Positions 48,001 through 59,630 of a stretch of 64,000 bases of DNA are shown in pieces; positions within the stretch are counted from its first letter, which is position 1; each line of letters begins with the position of its first letter. The translations under genes and the position numbers were made by a program. The stretch is from the NCBI GenBank assembly GCA_022828595.1, contig JAKGHH010000003.1, positions 10,292,934 through 10,356,933 on the forward strand. Reading direction: 5' to 3'. A model generated the notes under the pieces. It had not been told where the DNA came from and ran no database searches. It saw only the letters and a list, made by a program, of their open reading frames with translations. Source of the DNA: Nelumbo lutea. Lineage: Eukaryota; Streptophyta; Magnoliopsida; Proteales; Nelumbonaceae.

Positions 48001-49222
48001 CAATTGACTGAGGTATGTTAGGAAGGTCGCAGTTTAGAACTCTGTCCTGACAGATGGGGCAAAGCAAGAGGTCGCTTTGGTGTGCTTGACTTGGAAGAGC
48101 TAGGGTAGGAAGTTAGAGTTGGACCCTACCTGACCTAAACCTGATAACATAACAGATTGAACCAGATTGGGCCTAGTAAAAATTAGGAATTGAAACGGGG
48201 TAGGGCACCCCACCCCTCCCCAATCCGTACGGGTGCAAATGGATCGATCCAATCCGGCATCCGAGTTTATTTTGTCGAATATATTCAAATCTCCCTAGTT
48301 TGGATCTTTGGATCGGATTGAATAATAGAATCTAATCAGAAATTGGATCAGAATAGGATTATCCTTTGAAAAGATTCGATCCGATATATATGTTATTTAT
48401 TTATAAATATATTATTTATATTGTATTTTTGTAAATTTATTATATTATTTATTTTGTTATTAAAAATATGTATATATATATGATCAAAATAGTTGAAAAG
48501 ATACTTGTATTTTTTTTGTGTTACTTTATTTACATTTTTATATTTTATTTTTCTTTCAATAAAATATTTATTTTTTAAAGAAATATTTTTTAATAATTTA
48601 TTTTTTGGCTTATAAAAAATTATTTATTTTTTTAAATTAGATCGGATCAAACCAGATCAGATCCGAAGATCTGATGGTCTCATCAAATTCTAATTCTAAT
48701 TCTAATCCATATTTATGAGGATCCGATCGGATCTCCCCTTAACAATGTTAAATCATATTCAGATGTACCCTAATTCGAATCCAATCCAATACCTACCATT
48801 ACCATGCCTCCATTTAAGATCAAGAAAAACCTGCCCCATTTAGAGTAGGGCAGATCAGAGCTCATTTTTATGAAAAATTTTGCCCTCCTTATTAAAAATT
48901 GCAGATTTTGGCTTTACCTTTCTCCCTCTGTATTACCAAATTAACACTTTTGGAGAAGTTCGATCGGGGCTTTCAATTATTATTTTTTTTATTACTTCTC
49001 TTAAAAAAATAATTTAAATAAGTATTTAATATTCTGCGAAGGTTCATGGGCCTGCAACCACATCATCTAACAGATGAGTTAGCCAACGTTCAGAGACGAT
49101 AAAGGAAGGAAGAAGCTTACTAATGGACCTTTCAGTGAATTTCTTCGATCCGCCCAGATGTGCTAAAACCATATCCCTGTTTTTCTACTTAATTAAAAAT
49201 TGATAGAAGATGTCTAATTTCA
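48001..49222. other. Intergenic, degenerate GGATCGGAT-rich repeats
   Basis: The region 48220-48800 contains GGGTGCAAATGGATCGATCC and many GATCGGATC/GATCCGAT words around an AT-rich core, like a decayed hAT-type MITE. No precise termini were fixed. No gene was recognised. Confidence 0.45.
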
Positions 49223-49677
49223 GTGAAGTTCTCCAAGTCACCACTGACTTTGTCTCAGAGGTCGAGCAAGCCTCCATCAAGAGAAGACGAAGAAGAAGAG
49301 GATGCTGTGGTCACCCGTCCTCCTTCCATGTGGATGTTGTGGTCGCCGACCCTACCATTGGAGCTATTTGTCGAAGAAGAGAATAAGAAGAATGAAGAGG
49401 AACACAGACCAGACCGGTTTGTGTCCGCACGAACCAGTTCGTGTCTGATTGAACCGACCAGACCACGTTAACGCTTAAACGTGCATTAACATTGGCCTAA
49501 TCAATGTGTCCTCCCATTCGCAGGTTCACGCGTCTAGTGCACCTATGGGTGCAGAGAACGCGGTTACGATGTAATTTTTTACCTTTGCCCATTGGGTATG
49601 TGAATGTCCTCTAGTGTTGATAACCACTGTTTGTTTGTTTGTTTGTTGCAGTAGCATGAGAAAGATGCAGGTTTAGG
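49223..49677. repeat. Unclassified dispersed repeat (relative of 25.1-25.4 kb)
   Basis: GAAGAAGAAGAGGATG, TTAACATTGGCC and GGTTCACGCGTCTAGTGCAC occur in the same order as at 25135-25425. The 82-codon frame at 49223-49471 reads through a GAA-rich run and has no recognised domain. It may descend from an unknown element. No termini are evident. Confidence 0.45.
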
Positions 49678-50175
49678 TAGGGGTGTCCATGAAAAACCGA
49701 AAAATTGAATTGAATTGAGAAAATCGAACCGTAAAATGCAGTTAATAGAATTGATCGGTTTGGTTTTGCTTCGGATTGTTTGAAAAACTGAAGGATCAAT
49801 TCAATTTTCGGTTAACCTACAAAAAATTGACGGTTAATCGAACCACCCAATATATATATTTATATGTATATTTTTAATATGTCACATATTTTCTAGGTAT
49901 TATATATAAATATATACTTATATTATATTTATAATGATTTATTTATAAATATATTATATATTATATATCATTTATTATTTATAATATAATATTATATATA
50001 TTATAAATATAAAAAACCAAAGAATTAAACTGATAAAAACCAAAACCAACGAACCGGTTAACCGGTGCTACAGTTTTATTTCGGTTTAACAAAATGAAAA
50101 AATCGATATCACCAATTTGATTTACAGAAAAAAAAAAGGGGGGGGGGGGGGGCATAATTTCATTGGACACTCCTA
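49678..50175. mobile_element. hAT-like MITE with imperfect 8-bp duplication
   Basis: It starts TAGGGGTGTCCATGA and ends TCATTGGACACTCCTA. The flanks GGTTTAGG (49670-49677) and AGTTTAGG (50176-50183) agree at seven of eight positions. The interior has GAATTGAATTGAG/AACCGGTTAACCGG words and an AT-rich core with (TA)n. A poly-A/poly-G run, including about 16 consecutive Gs, sits at about 50128-50152. No transposase is present. Confidence 0.85.
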
Positions 50176-50183
50176 AGTTTAGG

Positions 50184-51429
50184 ACATCTGATGAAAAGGA
50201 CCACTTTTCTCCAAAGAAGCGCCACAATCTGTATCTAAGTCTACCCTTCCCCATTGCCCCCTGGATATATAGCCTATGCCACCGTTTTAAATGGCATTTT
50301 TATAATATTGTAAGTATTTCAGTAGAGTTGGGATGTGTTATTACCATATGGTTGCAGCATTTTCTTGTAGCTATCCAATAAGAGAGGGACACGACGCAAT
50401 CCAAAAGAAAAAGAATCTCACGCTATTGAAGGTCCCAAGAAAATGCTGCAACAGTGGCTTAGGATTTCGTATATACTTTCTTAATTTTATATTTGTTCTG
50501 CTAAGATTCCGTATAAATAAATTATATCAAATTTGTTTTATTTTACGCTATCCCCTTACTTTAGATTGTAGTCATGTAATGGAGACAATGCAAATAGGGT
50601 AGAAAATTATATGTGACCACATGGAAGGTTGGCTCGGAAAGTGCATCTGTGGCATGTGAGGTAACTCACGTGCATGATACAGAAATTCATATTTTTAATT
50701 TTTTATCTTGAAGAGAGGCAAATTTGTATAAGTAGGGGCTCGACATTTTTAATTTCTTTGGGAGGGTGTGGGGAGTTCGCATCTTTGACTACCAAAGATT
50801 CGGCCCTGAGTTATTTGATTATAATTTTTTTTTGATACGCAAGACTTATTTATAAGGTCTATTGTTCAATGAAGAGACACTGGTTTTTTGGATTTTGAGA
50901 AGGGAAAAGTTGGTTATATTGAGAAATTTATGTTTTCTTAGATTTATATGTGGGGATCTGGAAATTTTTATTTTTGGGTATCACTTAATTGGATAAGTGA
51001 TACTCATTTTGCAAATGAGTAAATAATTTTCTTAATTGGGGGAAAATGTGAATACTTGGATGGGATAAAAATGTCCCTTTTAATAATAGATTTTTATGGC
51101 TAAAAATGGTTATTATTTTATTTACTTGGGAAATATAAGAACGTGGATACACGTATCCGAGTAAATGTATCTCAAGAAATATTTACTCGAATAAGTGCAT
51201 TTACATGAATAAGTAACTTATTGAAAAACAAACAGAGCCTAAATAGTAAGTTGAGGCCTTTCAAAATAAAATACTAAGTTGAGAGATTAATATAAGTTCA
51301 AGCATTCTGAATGTTTATGATTTGATGGGTGATCTTCTTGTTACACAAATAGCATTCTAGCAGATATAATTGACGTTGAAATTTGTCTCTCTAAATAATT
51401 TTTATTTGTCATTCAATTATTATTCCAAC
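50184..51429. other. Intergenic, no gene seen
   Basis: AT-rich with no recognised domain. Direct words GTATCACTTAATTGGATAAGTGATAC (about 50979-51004) form a short inverted repeat. The phrase ATCTGGGTAAGTGATACCC near 38475 is partly similar, so this may be an element fragment. Confidence 0.4.
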
Positions 51430-51745
51430 CAGTGTTTTCAAACTGTTGTTGACCTGGATGGTCAAACCATTTAGCTCGAGAATTGTCCAAGCAACTGTTC
51501 TGTTTCACCCTTAACTCGGTCCCTGGCAAAAAATTGTTGATTTGGTTAGCAATTTGTTGACTTGGGGCGGTTGAACCACCAAACTATTTGACCCATTCAA
51601 CAGTTTTTTGCCATTTTATTTTAATTATTATTTTTTCATTTGGAAGGGGACATCCATTCAAGTTGGACAATTGAACTGTCGACCCAGAAACCGGTGGCCA
51701 TAACAATTCTAGTTCCAAGTCATTTTTTAAAACCTTATATGGGGG
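51430..51745. mobile_element. Diverged MITE of the TTTTAAAA/ACCGG type
   Basis: The left part CAGTGTTTTCAAACTG and the right part GAAACCGGTGGCC .. ATTTTTTAAAACC, with a central TTTTTTGCCATTTTATTTTA, correspond to 44671-44912. Strongly decayed; no duplication was identified. Confidence 0.5.
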
Positions 51746-52086
51746 TGACTACATGAATCTCGTTTTCAATGTCCATAATTTCCATTTATATTGATTGAAC
51801 TTATTCATTCTTTACGCCTCCAAAAAAATGGAACTTGTTTTCTAAAAATTTGATTTTCAATAATAATAATAAAGTTAAAAACTTATATTATCTTTATTGG
51901 TTAAATTGAGTAATTTGATATGTAGATTATCATAATTTATTAATATATAGTTCAAAACTTATTATTATAATTTAAATTTTGTAAATATTACCATTTACAT
52001 TACTTATTATACACAAATATTAAATTGAAGAAAAATAACCAAATCATTTAAGTGAATCAATGGTTAAGTGAGACTATGATCTTTAT
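51746..52086. other. AT-rich intergenic DNA
   Basis: No gene or defined element was recognised. Confidence 0.4.
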
Positions 52087-52094
52087 AACCATGA

Positions 52095-52551
52095 TAGGGG
52101 TGCAAGTCGGGCAGGTTGGGCCGGTTTTATGATCAACCCAGGCCCGACCCTAAAATTTGGGCTTAAGGCCCGATCCCTAGGTCAAGCCCAATTTTTCCAA
52201 CCCGAGCCTAGCCCACCCTATAATTTGATGCACTCGGGTTGGGCTCGGGTTTGGGTTGGTCAATGAACCCACTCTAAAATTATATATATGTATGTATGTA
52301 TGTATGTAGGTAAATATGTATGTAACATTTACATGTATACACATATATGTATAAATGTATATAATTGGGTTGGGCTCGGGCTAGGTTCAAGCTACCAAAG
52401 GGCTAAGCCCGAGCTTGGCCCAAAAAGTAAAAAAGTCTGACTTCCTGGGCTTGAGCCCAACTCGAGGAACGAAAATCCAAGCCTAGCCCGTGTAAAATTC
52501 CGAGTTGGGCCAGTTTGGGCTTGGGTTGGGCCTGCCCACATTGCACCCGTA
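52095..52551. mobile_element. hAT-like MITE with exact 8-bp duplication
   Basis: 457 bp, starting TAGGGGTGCAAGTCGGGC and ending GCCCACATTGCACCCGTA. The 8-bp repeat AACCATGA flanks it at 52087-52094 and 52552-52559. The sub-terminal arms are full of GGGCTCGGG/CCCGAGCCC words. The core holds ATGTATGTATGTATGT and (TA)-rich DNA. It is the best-preserved member of the TAGGGGTGCAA group in the window. Confidence 0.92.
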
Positions 52552-52956
52552 AACCATGAGTGTTTAGGTTTAAATCCTCACAAGTCACAACCTTAAAATA
52601 TGTTGGAATTCTAGAAAGCCTTAAAACTTGACATGTGTTCATTCCCTAAGGTTGTGTTTGGTTTGAAGAAAAAAGTAGGAAAGCCGTTATAAACCTTGTA
52701 TAGTTTTTCCAAATTTTCCCTACTTTTTCTTTCAAACCAAACATATTCTAACGTGATGCTAAATCATTAATACTGAATTCATCAATACAGTAAAGGGTGG
52801 TAGGGAAAACAGAAGTGACGCTACCTAGTTTGGAAAATGCAAACAGTTCATTTTTCCAGTATAGATTGGAAACTGCAGTTTGTCAAGCGCTCTTGATCTT
52901 GAAGAGAATGCCTTCTTCAATTTGGATGAGATATTTATGTTTTCTTGGAGAATTAA

Positions 52957-53062
52957 GACTCAGTTTGGAAGGAATAAAAATGCAAATAAGTAGAGTGCAA
53001 GATCTCATATTTTGTATGTATTTGCACTGTCCATATTTGCATTTGTATTCTTCCAAACTGAG
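52957..53062. mobile_element. Tourist-like MITE, copy 4
   Basis: About 106 bp, with ends GACTCAGTTTGGAAGGAATA and TTCCAAACTGAG and the left flank TAA. Internal TGCAAATAAGTAGAGTGCAA and GTATTTGCACTGTCCATATT words match the family. Confidence 0.85.
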
Positions 53063-53442
53063 AAGGGTTTGAACCTTGAAGATGTTGCTTCTTGGGGGAA
53101 ATTTTTTTACTATGGTTAGATTTCAAACGCTTTTGGAGCCTATTTCAGTTGCAAATGCTCTCCATCTAAAATAAAATATCCTGACCGGATCGAACTGTGC
53201 CGCAAGAGTTAGACATGCACTTGAGCAGTGTGATTACTTTGATGAATCTCCATAGAAATCGAATTCCATTATGCGTTAGAGATTTAGGACGGCTACTTGA
53301 TCTGAATGAGTGGTAGTGTGGTACTGCATATTCAGGAAGGATACCCTCCCTCATTGCAAGTGTTAGACACCACGACAACTCCGGACTTAAAAATATCGCA
53401 AAACCTTTCGGGTGAGTTGCCTCTTGACCTTTCAAGTTTCAG
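53063..53442. other. Unassigned stretch
   Basis: A minus-strand frame of 89 codons (53166-53435) shows no domain. No repeat termini were seen. Confidence 0.3.
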
Positions 53443-53501
53443 CTTAATTTGGGAAAAGTTTAAATACAAATATATACACTAAAAATACATAATACAAGAT
53501 A

Positions 53502-54197
53502 GGGAAAATTCTCAATTAGTATCCTGTACTTTGGGCCTTATGTTATTTTGGTCCCTAAATTTTAAAATATAACAATTCAGTACCCAAACTTTTAAAACGT
53601 GCTAATTTGGTATCTAACCATTAACTAACCGTTAAGTGGTATTTGAAAAGATACAGTCCCAAATCTCTGCCTTTTCTATTCTAGAAAGTTGGGGCCACGT
53701 CGCAATGGGCATTCCAGTGACCCCAACTTTCTTGAATGGAAGATGCAAGGATTTGGGACTGTTCATTTTTTTGTCAATGTTTGAATGATTGATAAAGAAA
53801 ATTAGGTGACACTTGAAGGGCATTTCTATCTTTTTAAATGCCACTTAACAGTTGGTTAACGGCTAGCTACCACATTGGCATGTTTTAAAAGCTCAGGTAC
53901 TAAATTATCGCATTTTAAAATTCGGGGACCAAAGTGACATTAGGCCCCAAAGTACGAGCTGAGTTGAATAGTTAGTATTCGAGCTCAGCTCACCAAGGTA
54001 GTACAAGGCTCGAGATCGATTCGGCTTGAGCTCGACTTGAGAAAAATGTTTTATAAAAATAAAAAATATTATATATAAAATATTTTTTATTTGATATTTA
54101 AAAAATTAAGAACTATAATAATTAGTTATTATTATATATAAAAATAAAAATATTATATATATAATATTTTTATTATATATTATTTTCTATAACTTTA

Positions 54198-54230
<33 letters not shown>

Positions 54231-54443
54231 GTAGTTATTCAAGCTGACTTGTAAGCCTTATAAGCTGGTTGAACTTTATTAAGCTCGAACTCGACTTAAT
54301 TAATAAATAAGTTTATAAATTGGACTCGAACTCAGCTCAAAACTCATTTAAAACCAAATCGAACCGAATTTTTCACGAGCCAAACTTGACTAAATCGTAA
54401 AGAACTCGGCTCGTGGCCACCGGCACTAATCAGGAATTTTCAC
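53502..54443. mobile_element. Mutator-like non-autonomous element, 9-bp duplication
   Basis: It is flanked by the exact 9-bp repeat TACAAGATA at 53493-53501 and 54444-54452, the Mutator target length. The left terminus GGGAAAATTCTCAATTAGT pairs with the right terminus ACTAATCAGGAATTTTCAC. The left arm (53520-53636) is the reverse complement of 53838-53955 over more than 110 bp, making terminal inverted repeats of about 130-150 bp. The right repeat is interrupted by a hAT-like insert. No transposase frame is present. Confidence 0.9.
53955..54424. mobile_element. hAT-like element nested in the Mutator-like element
   Basis: This stretch is the approximate reverse complement of 59148-59630. Both have GAGTTGAAT..CAAGGTAGTA near one end, CTCGAGCTCGAGC-type arms, an AT-rich core with TATTATTATTATTATT, and GAACTCGGCTCGTGGCCA at the other end. 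It splits the right terminal repeat of the Mutator-like element, so it is the youngest of the three nested insertions. Its own ends are worn and the duplication is not clear. Confidence 0.7.
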
Positions 54444-54474
54444 TACAAGATAATACAAAATACAAAAAGGTTTG

Positions 54475-55647
54475 CCCGGGGATGCAATTGAAGGTTTCGG
54501 ACATTCAGTAATTTGTCAGTTTACATACACATTACAGTTTCAGTCAGTCAGGTGGCTCGGCTCATACATATGACTCTTTTAAGGTGGACTGGAGGGAAAT
54601 TGACGGTTTGGACTCGCCGGGATTTTACGACGAGTCCAAATGCAAAAGTGCAACTGACCAGCTCGACTGCACGTAGCCACGTATACGGTCAATGGCCAGT
54701 GGCCAGTGGCCAGTTGGCCAGTGTGGAGTTGGGTTGGGCCTCTCCTTTATAGTATTAACTCCGCTTGCTCAAGATAATGCAGAGGTCCTGTGGGCCGTGG
54801 GCTGTGACCAAGGTTACAGTTCAAATGTTCTGTCCTGAATACTGATCTTGAAATGATGGTGCAGTTAACAGTAACTTTCAGTTGCAGGCCTTCAGCTGAT
54901 CGGGTTCAGGTTGTACCATCTGCTTCTCACTACAGTCAAAAAAGGACGCTGCACTCAATGCGATGGGAGGTATCGGATTCCCCTGGCGGTTTTCCTCCTT
55001 CCACGTTTAAACTTTAAACGATATCACAATTGATAGAGAGTCTGCATTTATTCTTTGGTAATTCACGTTACAAAAAAGGGGTTGCCTCAATTATTTTTTA
55101 AAGGTTTGCTTGCTATTGCCTATTGCCATTGCTATGAGAAGAACGGAGCTTCAAGTGATTTTCTTTCTCCCCCAGTCGGCCAATCCCCTGCCTTGTTAAA
55201 GGACAGATATGAACATCGTGCAAGCTCAAGCTCAACTTAGCAGCATTCGTACGTGGTCGTGGGGTCTATGAACTGGGATTAGGATTACTGTGTGGTTTGC
55301 AATTTAGGCACTGAACAAGTTAAGGTAAAATTCTCTCCCATAAACGATAAACCCCAGCAAGTAGGAAAAGAAGAAATGGAAAATTGCAGCTTGTGTTGTA
55401 ATTAGGTTTATTGAATAGGAAAAAGGAAAAGAATTAGTTTTATTGAATTTGAATGGATGATTACTTTTTTCTTGGAACTAGCTGATATAGTAGAGAGAGC
55501 AGAAGAGATGTCAATTTAAGTTGGAGAAACCGATCCTTCAGCATTCTGCTCCTGTAACTTGAAAAGGCTTACAGAGGCTTAAAGGTCCATGAAATTCTCT
55601 CTCTGTCTCTCTGTCTCTGATCAAAATAGAAGAATATAGAGCTTTTT
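54475..55647 (+). other. Upstream region of the bHLH gene
   Basis: Contains a GGCCAGT repeat (about 54694-54721) and otherwise unique sequence. A CTCTCTCTGTCTCTCTGTCTC tract at about 55596-55617 directly precedes the start codon and is a typical plant 5' leader. No upstream exon coding for the bHLH-MYC N-terminal domain was recognised. Confidence 0.45.
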
Positions 55648-57066
55648 ATGGGCCAGAGCAACCTCTTTTGGGAGCAAGAAGCCATGATTGAACGAAACTG
55701 TACCCACAGGAGCCTGGACGAGCAAATGCTTAGCCCAGCACACGACGGCGACGGGTACCTAGACGGTGACTATTTATGTTTCATGAGTAAGCATCAGTTT
55801 GGTTCTGTTCGTCCCGAGAACGATTCCTTTCACGAAGGATCATCGACGGGCTCAATTCCTTCTGAGGAGCCACAATCCTTTGGTTCGCGTTCTGCTCTCG
55901 GGTCCCGGCAAATGGTTGCATTAATGGAGCAGTCAGACAGGATCACCACTCAAGATTCCCTCACAGAATCTTCGGTGTACAGAGAGATTGGGTACAACAA
56001 CTGTTTCTTAATTGAGCAAGATATGGAAATTGTTTCCGGCCACTTGATGGGTGGCAAAGACAAGCTAAAGGCTTGCCGGAAGTTGGGAGGAGAGCAATAC
56101 CAATCAAAGAACCTCATCACTGAAAGGAACAGAAGGAATAAGATTAAAGCTAAGCTCTTTGCACTACGGGCTCTGGTTCCCAAGATTACCAAGGTTTAAA
56201 CATTATTTATAATTTTGATTCTCATCATCACATAAATTGTTGTATCATTTTTGTTCCTCTTGGATACTTGATTGAATAAATGGCAAATTTAATTTCTTTC
56301 CTGCCAATGGGCAATGGCATCTTTAGATGGATAGAATGTCAATCCTCGGAGATGCAATTGAATACATACAAGAATTACAGAACAACGTGAAGAATCTGCA
56401 AGATGAGCTCATGTGCAGCCAAGAAAAAGATGAAAGCAAAAGTAATATCCAACTAAACATCCCAAATCGGAGAGGAGGTGCAACAGAAAAGATCAGAAGA
56501 CAAGTCCATGGAACCAGTTGTTCCTCTTCTACTAGGGAAAATCATGACTTCTCCACTGTGAATGACATGGGACGACAACCAATGGAGGTATTTTCTGGTA
56601 GTTAAGCTAAAGCCTTTTCTACTGCATTTATTTGGCATGATGATATACTAGTTCTGGAGTTATACTGTTAGGTGCAGGTGGAAGTACACCAGATAGACCC
56701 AAATGAGTTATTTGTGAGACTCTGCTGTGAGCATAGACGAGGTTGGTTTAGGAGGTTGATGGAGGCCATGAATTCTTTGGGCCTTCAAGTTACTGATGTC
56801 AATGTTACTACATTCAAAGGCATGGTCTTGTGTAACCTCAAGTCCACTGAGGTAATTAAGTTTGGGGAGATGGAGATCAGTTTTTAAAAGGCGTTTAAAT
56901 TCCTTTTTTTTTTTTTTCTTGTTTGTTATCTGTTAATTCTTGTTGAAATGATTAATAAGGTAATTGCCTTCACTCTTGTGATTTGTATCGAAAGGTAAAT
57001 CATGGGGAGCTTCAAGCACAGCATGTCAAGGAACTATTGCTGAAGAAGATATGCAACCCGACTTGA
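55648..57066 (+). CDS. bHLH transcription factor, AMS/DYT1-like
   Basis: Nuclear DNA-binding regulator. Exons 55648-56193, 56327-56587, 56672-56851 and 56995-57066 join in phase 0 to 352 residues; the introns (133, 84 and 143 bp) are GT-AG. The basic region SKNLITERNRRNKIKAKLFA (residues 153-172) runs into helix-loop-helix LRALVPKITKMDRMSILGDA and a leucine-containing second helix (IEYIQELQNNVKNLQDEL). A C-terminal ACT-like domain (about residues 270-350, VEVHQIDPNELFVRL) matches AMS-type factors, whose known role is tapetum and pollen development. The H-E-R pattern reads N155-E159-R163, as in AMS. The start follows an in-frame stop at 55627. The long N-terminal bHLH-MYC domain of AMS and bHLH90 is absent; the acidic 150-residue N-terminus is unlike it. 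The acceptor choice at 56671 follows family alignment (MEVQVEV). Confidence 0.92.
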
Positions 57067-59147
57067 GGGTAAACGAAGAGAGGTCAGAATTTGAAACAAA
57101 GGGCGCCTTATATGTACACCATCATAAATCATCAGAGTTATTAGGTAGCAAATTTTTGTGTTTTTTTCTTCCTCCAACAAGTAGTTGTTTTTCCCAACTC
57201 TATTTATTTTAACTTCACTCCTGCATGTAATGTAGACCTGCTAAATTCCATGGTTCGATATCTGAACGGTTAAATTTCTGAGTGAAGTGTAAGAACATAT
57301 TTGATTGTACTATCAACATATCTTGACGGTTGGGATATTCTTATTGAACTTCAATTCTAATTATCAATAAAATCAGAAGGGTAAGGATCACAGGGCCACC
57401 GGCCACCTGAGAGTGGATCTACAGTTTAGAGTTTGCACCAAAAAAAATCAGGGAGAATGACTGTTCAGCCCACCTCAGAATTCTTAGCCCCACTGTACAG
57501 GTGGGATGAATCCTGACCATGGATTGATGCCAAATCCATGGGCAGGATGAAGTTTATTGGGGGGCTACTAGTAGACTATGGGGAGCTGTAATTTCAAAAT
57601 TCTGCGTGGACTGCAGTGTACTTCTCCAAAAAAATTATTGGATGATAAACTTTTAGCCATCTACTTTAGGACTTCATTTATGGAGCTTTTGTTGTATTTC
57701 CGAGCCCATTATTGGCCCAGTTAATCTTCTCATATGGGCTTGCAGCACTTGACACAAACCCCACCACACAAATTGAGGAGTTCACTTTCACTCCTTCTAT
57801 GAAGACTGAAGCGGAATGCTATCTACCTATCCACAGTTCCACACAACCAACTGGAAACTATAGCCACAAAGGCCACCTAGCAGGACACTACACCATGAAT
57901 GACAATATACAAGTACAAAAGATGTTCCCAATGTGGACAACAATGTCTTATAGTTGGGTGCAAGAAACCTTTTAGTGGGTAGCAGATCTGAACTCCCTTT
58001 GGAGCATTCTAATGACAAAAACATAATAAGAAAACTAAAACCTTAAAAAATGATTGTCCATTATTAGTTGCTCAAAAGGCATAGAAAACAGGAAAGTATT
58101 ATGAGAGTAAGATAGATGCCCAATCCCTTAGTTTGCATCTGCCACAAAACGCTGGCCACATCCTGGTCACAACACACTACAGAAACAATATATTACAACA
58201 TAAAGTATAAGAGATGTCCCCATTGTGTGGCTATAGGGTATTTATGCCTTTTATGATCTCTTTTTAAGTGGATGGTCAACAGCAGCCCAAATCTTATCAA
58301 AGAAAACAGAAGATCTCCTAAACTTAATGCTTTGTACCAAGTTGTACACTAACATTGAGAATTCATTAAAATTCACAGGGGCTTCCATGAGAGAGAGAGA
58401 GACAATATTCCCTATGGATATCTTTAGAGATTTACTTATTTCGATCAAGTAATAAAAATCCACGTATCCACATTTTATATAACAAGGCAAGAGCTTAAAA
58501 TTTTCTCATTGTCAAAGCTAGAGAATGTTAAATTGGAGGTTAATTTTTTGTTATGTTACCATTACTTAGACCAATGATACCAGTTTTAAATTGGATATCT
58601 TGCTTTACTGATCATTTGAATTTCACTGACTGTAACAAAGGACATCTCTGAGAAGATTGCACGATGAAATGAACTACTGTACAAGCTGCTTCTGACGAGG
58701 ACAGAGGTCGAGAAAAAGTTACAATCTAATAATCTAAATAAGGAGATGCTTAAACTGATGATAAAATCTATGATACAAGAGCTTTGGCCAATCAAAGCAT
58801 GCACCTCATAAATAGTTATTAATATCACCTAATTGATCACCTCTTTTATGATACCAATTGATTGGCTTTAAGTTTTTTCAGTATCATGTATTTTCGGTAT
58901 CCTAGTTGAACCCCATCACGAATGCATCAGTAGGCTGTTGAACCAATAATAATGCTCCAAACCAATCATAAAATATGTATACGCCCACAACCATCAACTT
59001 TATGAAATCCAATTAATCCTCCCACTTCTTTCTATTTTCTCATTCCCTCTCTCTTCTCCTCCCTCCCCACCGTCCCTACACAGCATTGAACTGCCCCCAT
59101 GAGTGCCTGAATCTCCACCACCCATACAACAATACTGTTAGGGGTAG
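57067..59147. other. Intergenic, no gene seen
   Basis: The bHLH 3'UTR occupies the left end. Frames at 57712-57975 (+), 58251-58490 (-) and 58586-58828 (-) have no recognisable domain and no splice partners. No defined element was recognised. Confidence 0.4.
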
Positions 59148-59630
59148 CCATGAGCCAAGCTCTTTACGAGCTATTTAAGCTTGGCTTGTGAAAAACTCGG
59201 CTTGGCTCGGTTTCAATCGAGTTTCGAGCAGAGCTCGAGTCCAATTTATAGACTTGTTTATTAATCAAGTCGAGCTTGAGCCTAATAGAGCTCGACTCGT
59301 GAGGCTCGTGAGCCAGATCGAATAGATACACAATAATAATAAAAATATTATATATAATATTTTTATTTTTATATATAATAATAACTAATTATTATAATTC
59401 TAATTTTTTAAATATTAAATAAAAATATTTTTTATATATAATTTCTTATTTTTATAAAACATTTTTCTCAAATTGAGCTCGAACCGAGCCTAGCTAGAGC
59501 TTACGAGCATTTGACTCGAGCTGAGCTTGAGCTCAAGGTTCTAGCTCAAACCAAGCTTGAGCTAGAGCTCGAGACTTTTACTACCTTGGCGAGTATTCAA
59601 CTCGGCTCAACTTGAATCCACCCCTAACCA
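59148..59630. mobile_element. hAT-like MITE (relative of 53955-54424)
   Basis: It starts TAGGGGTAGCCATGAGCC and ends TTGAATCCACCCCTAA, which are imperfect inverted ends. The arms consist of GCTCGAGTCC/GAGCTCGAGC words around an AT-rich core. It is the near reverse complement of the nested element at 53955-54424. The flanks AATACTGT and ACCACCAT do not match, so the target duplication has been lost. Confidence 0.75.

Larger units (their letters stand above)
53443..54474. mobile_element. Tourist-like MITE, copy 6, split by a Mutator-like element
   Basis: The left half, CTTAATTTGGGAAAAGTTTAAATACAAATA (53443-53501), and the right half, ATACAAAATACAAAAAGGTTTGC (54453-54474), align with 32661-32779. 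The middle is the insertion 53502-54443, flanked by TACAAGATA. The right terminus of the MITE is missing. Confidence 0.75.

Noticed and set aside
52095..52551. Dense GGGCTCGGG/CCCGAGCCC words considered as a CRISPR-like or regulatory array
   Set aside because: The words form inverted arms of a transposon with an exact 8-bp target duplication. Spacing is irregular and there are no unique spacers.
57712..57975. 87-codon frame after the bHLH gene
   Set aside because: No domain was recognised on either strand; it is probably noncoding.
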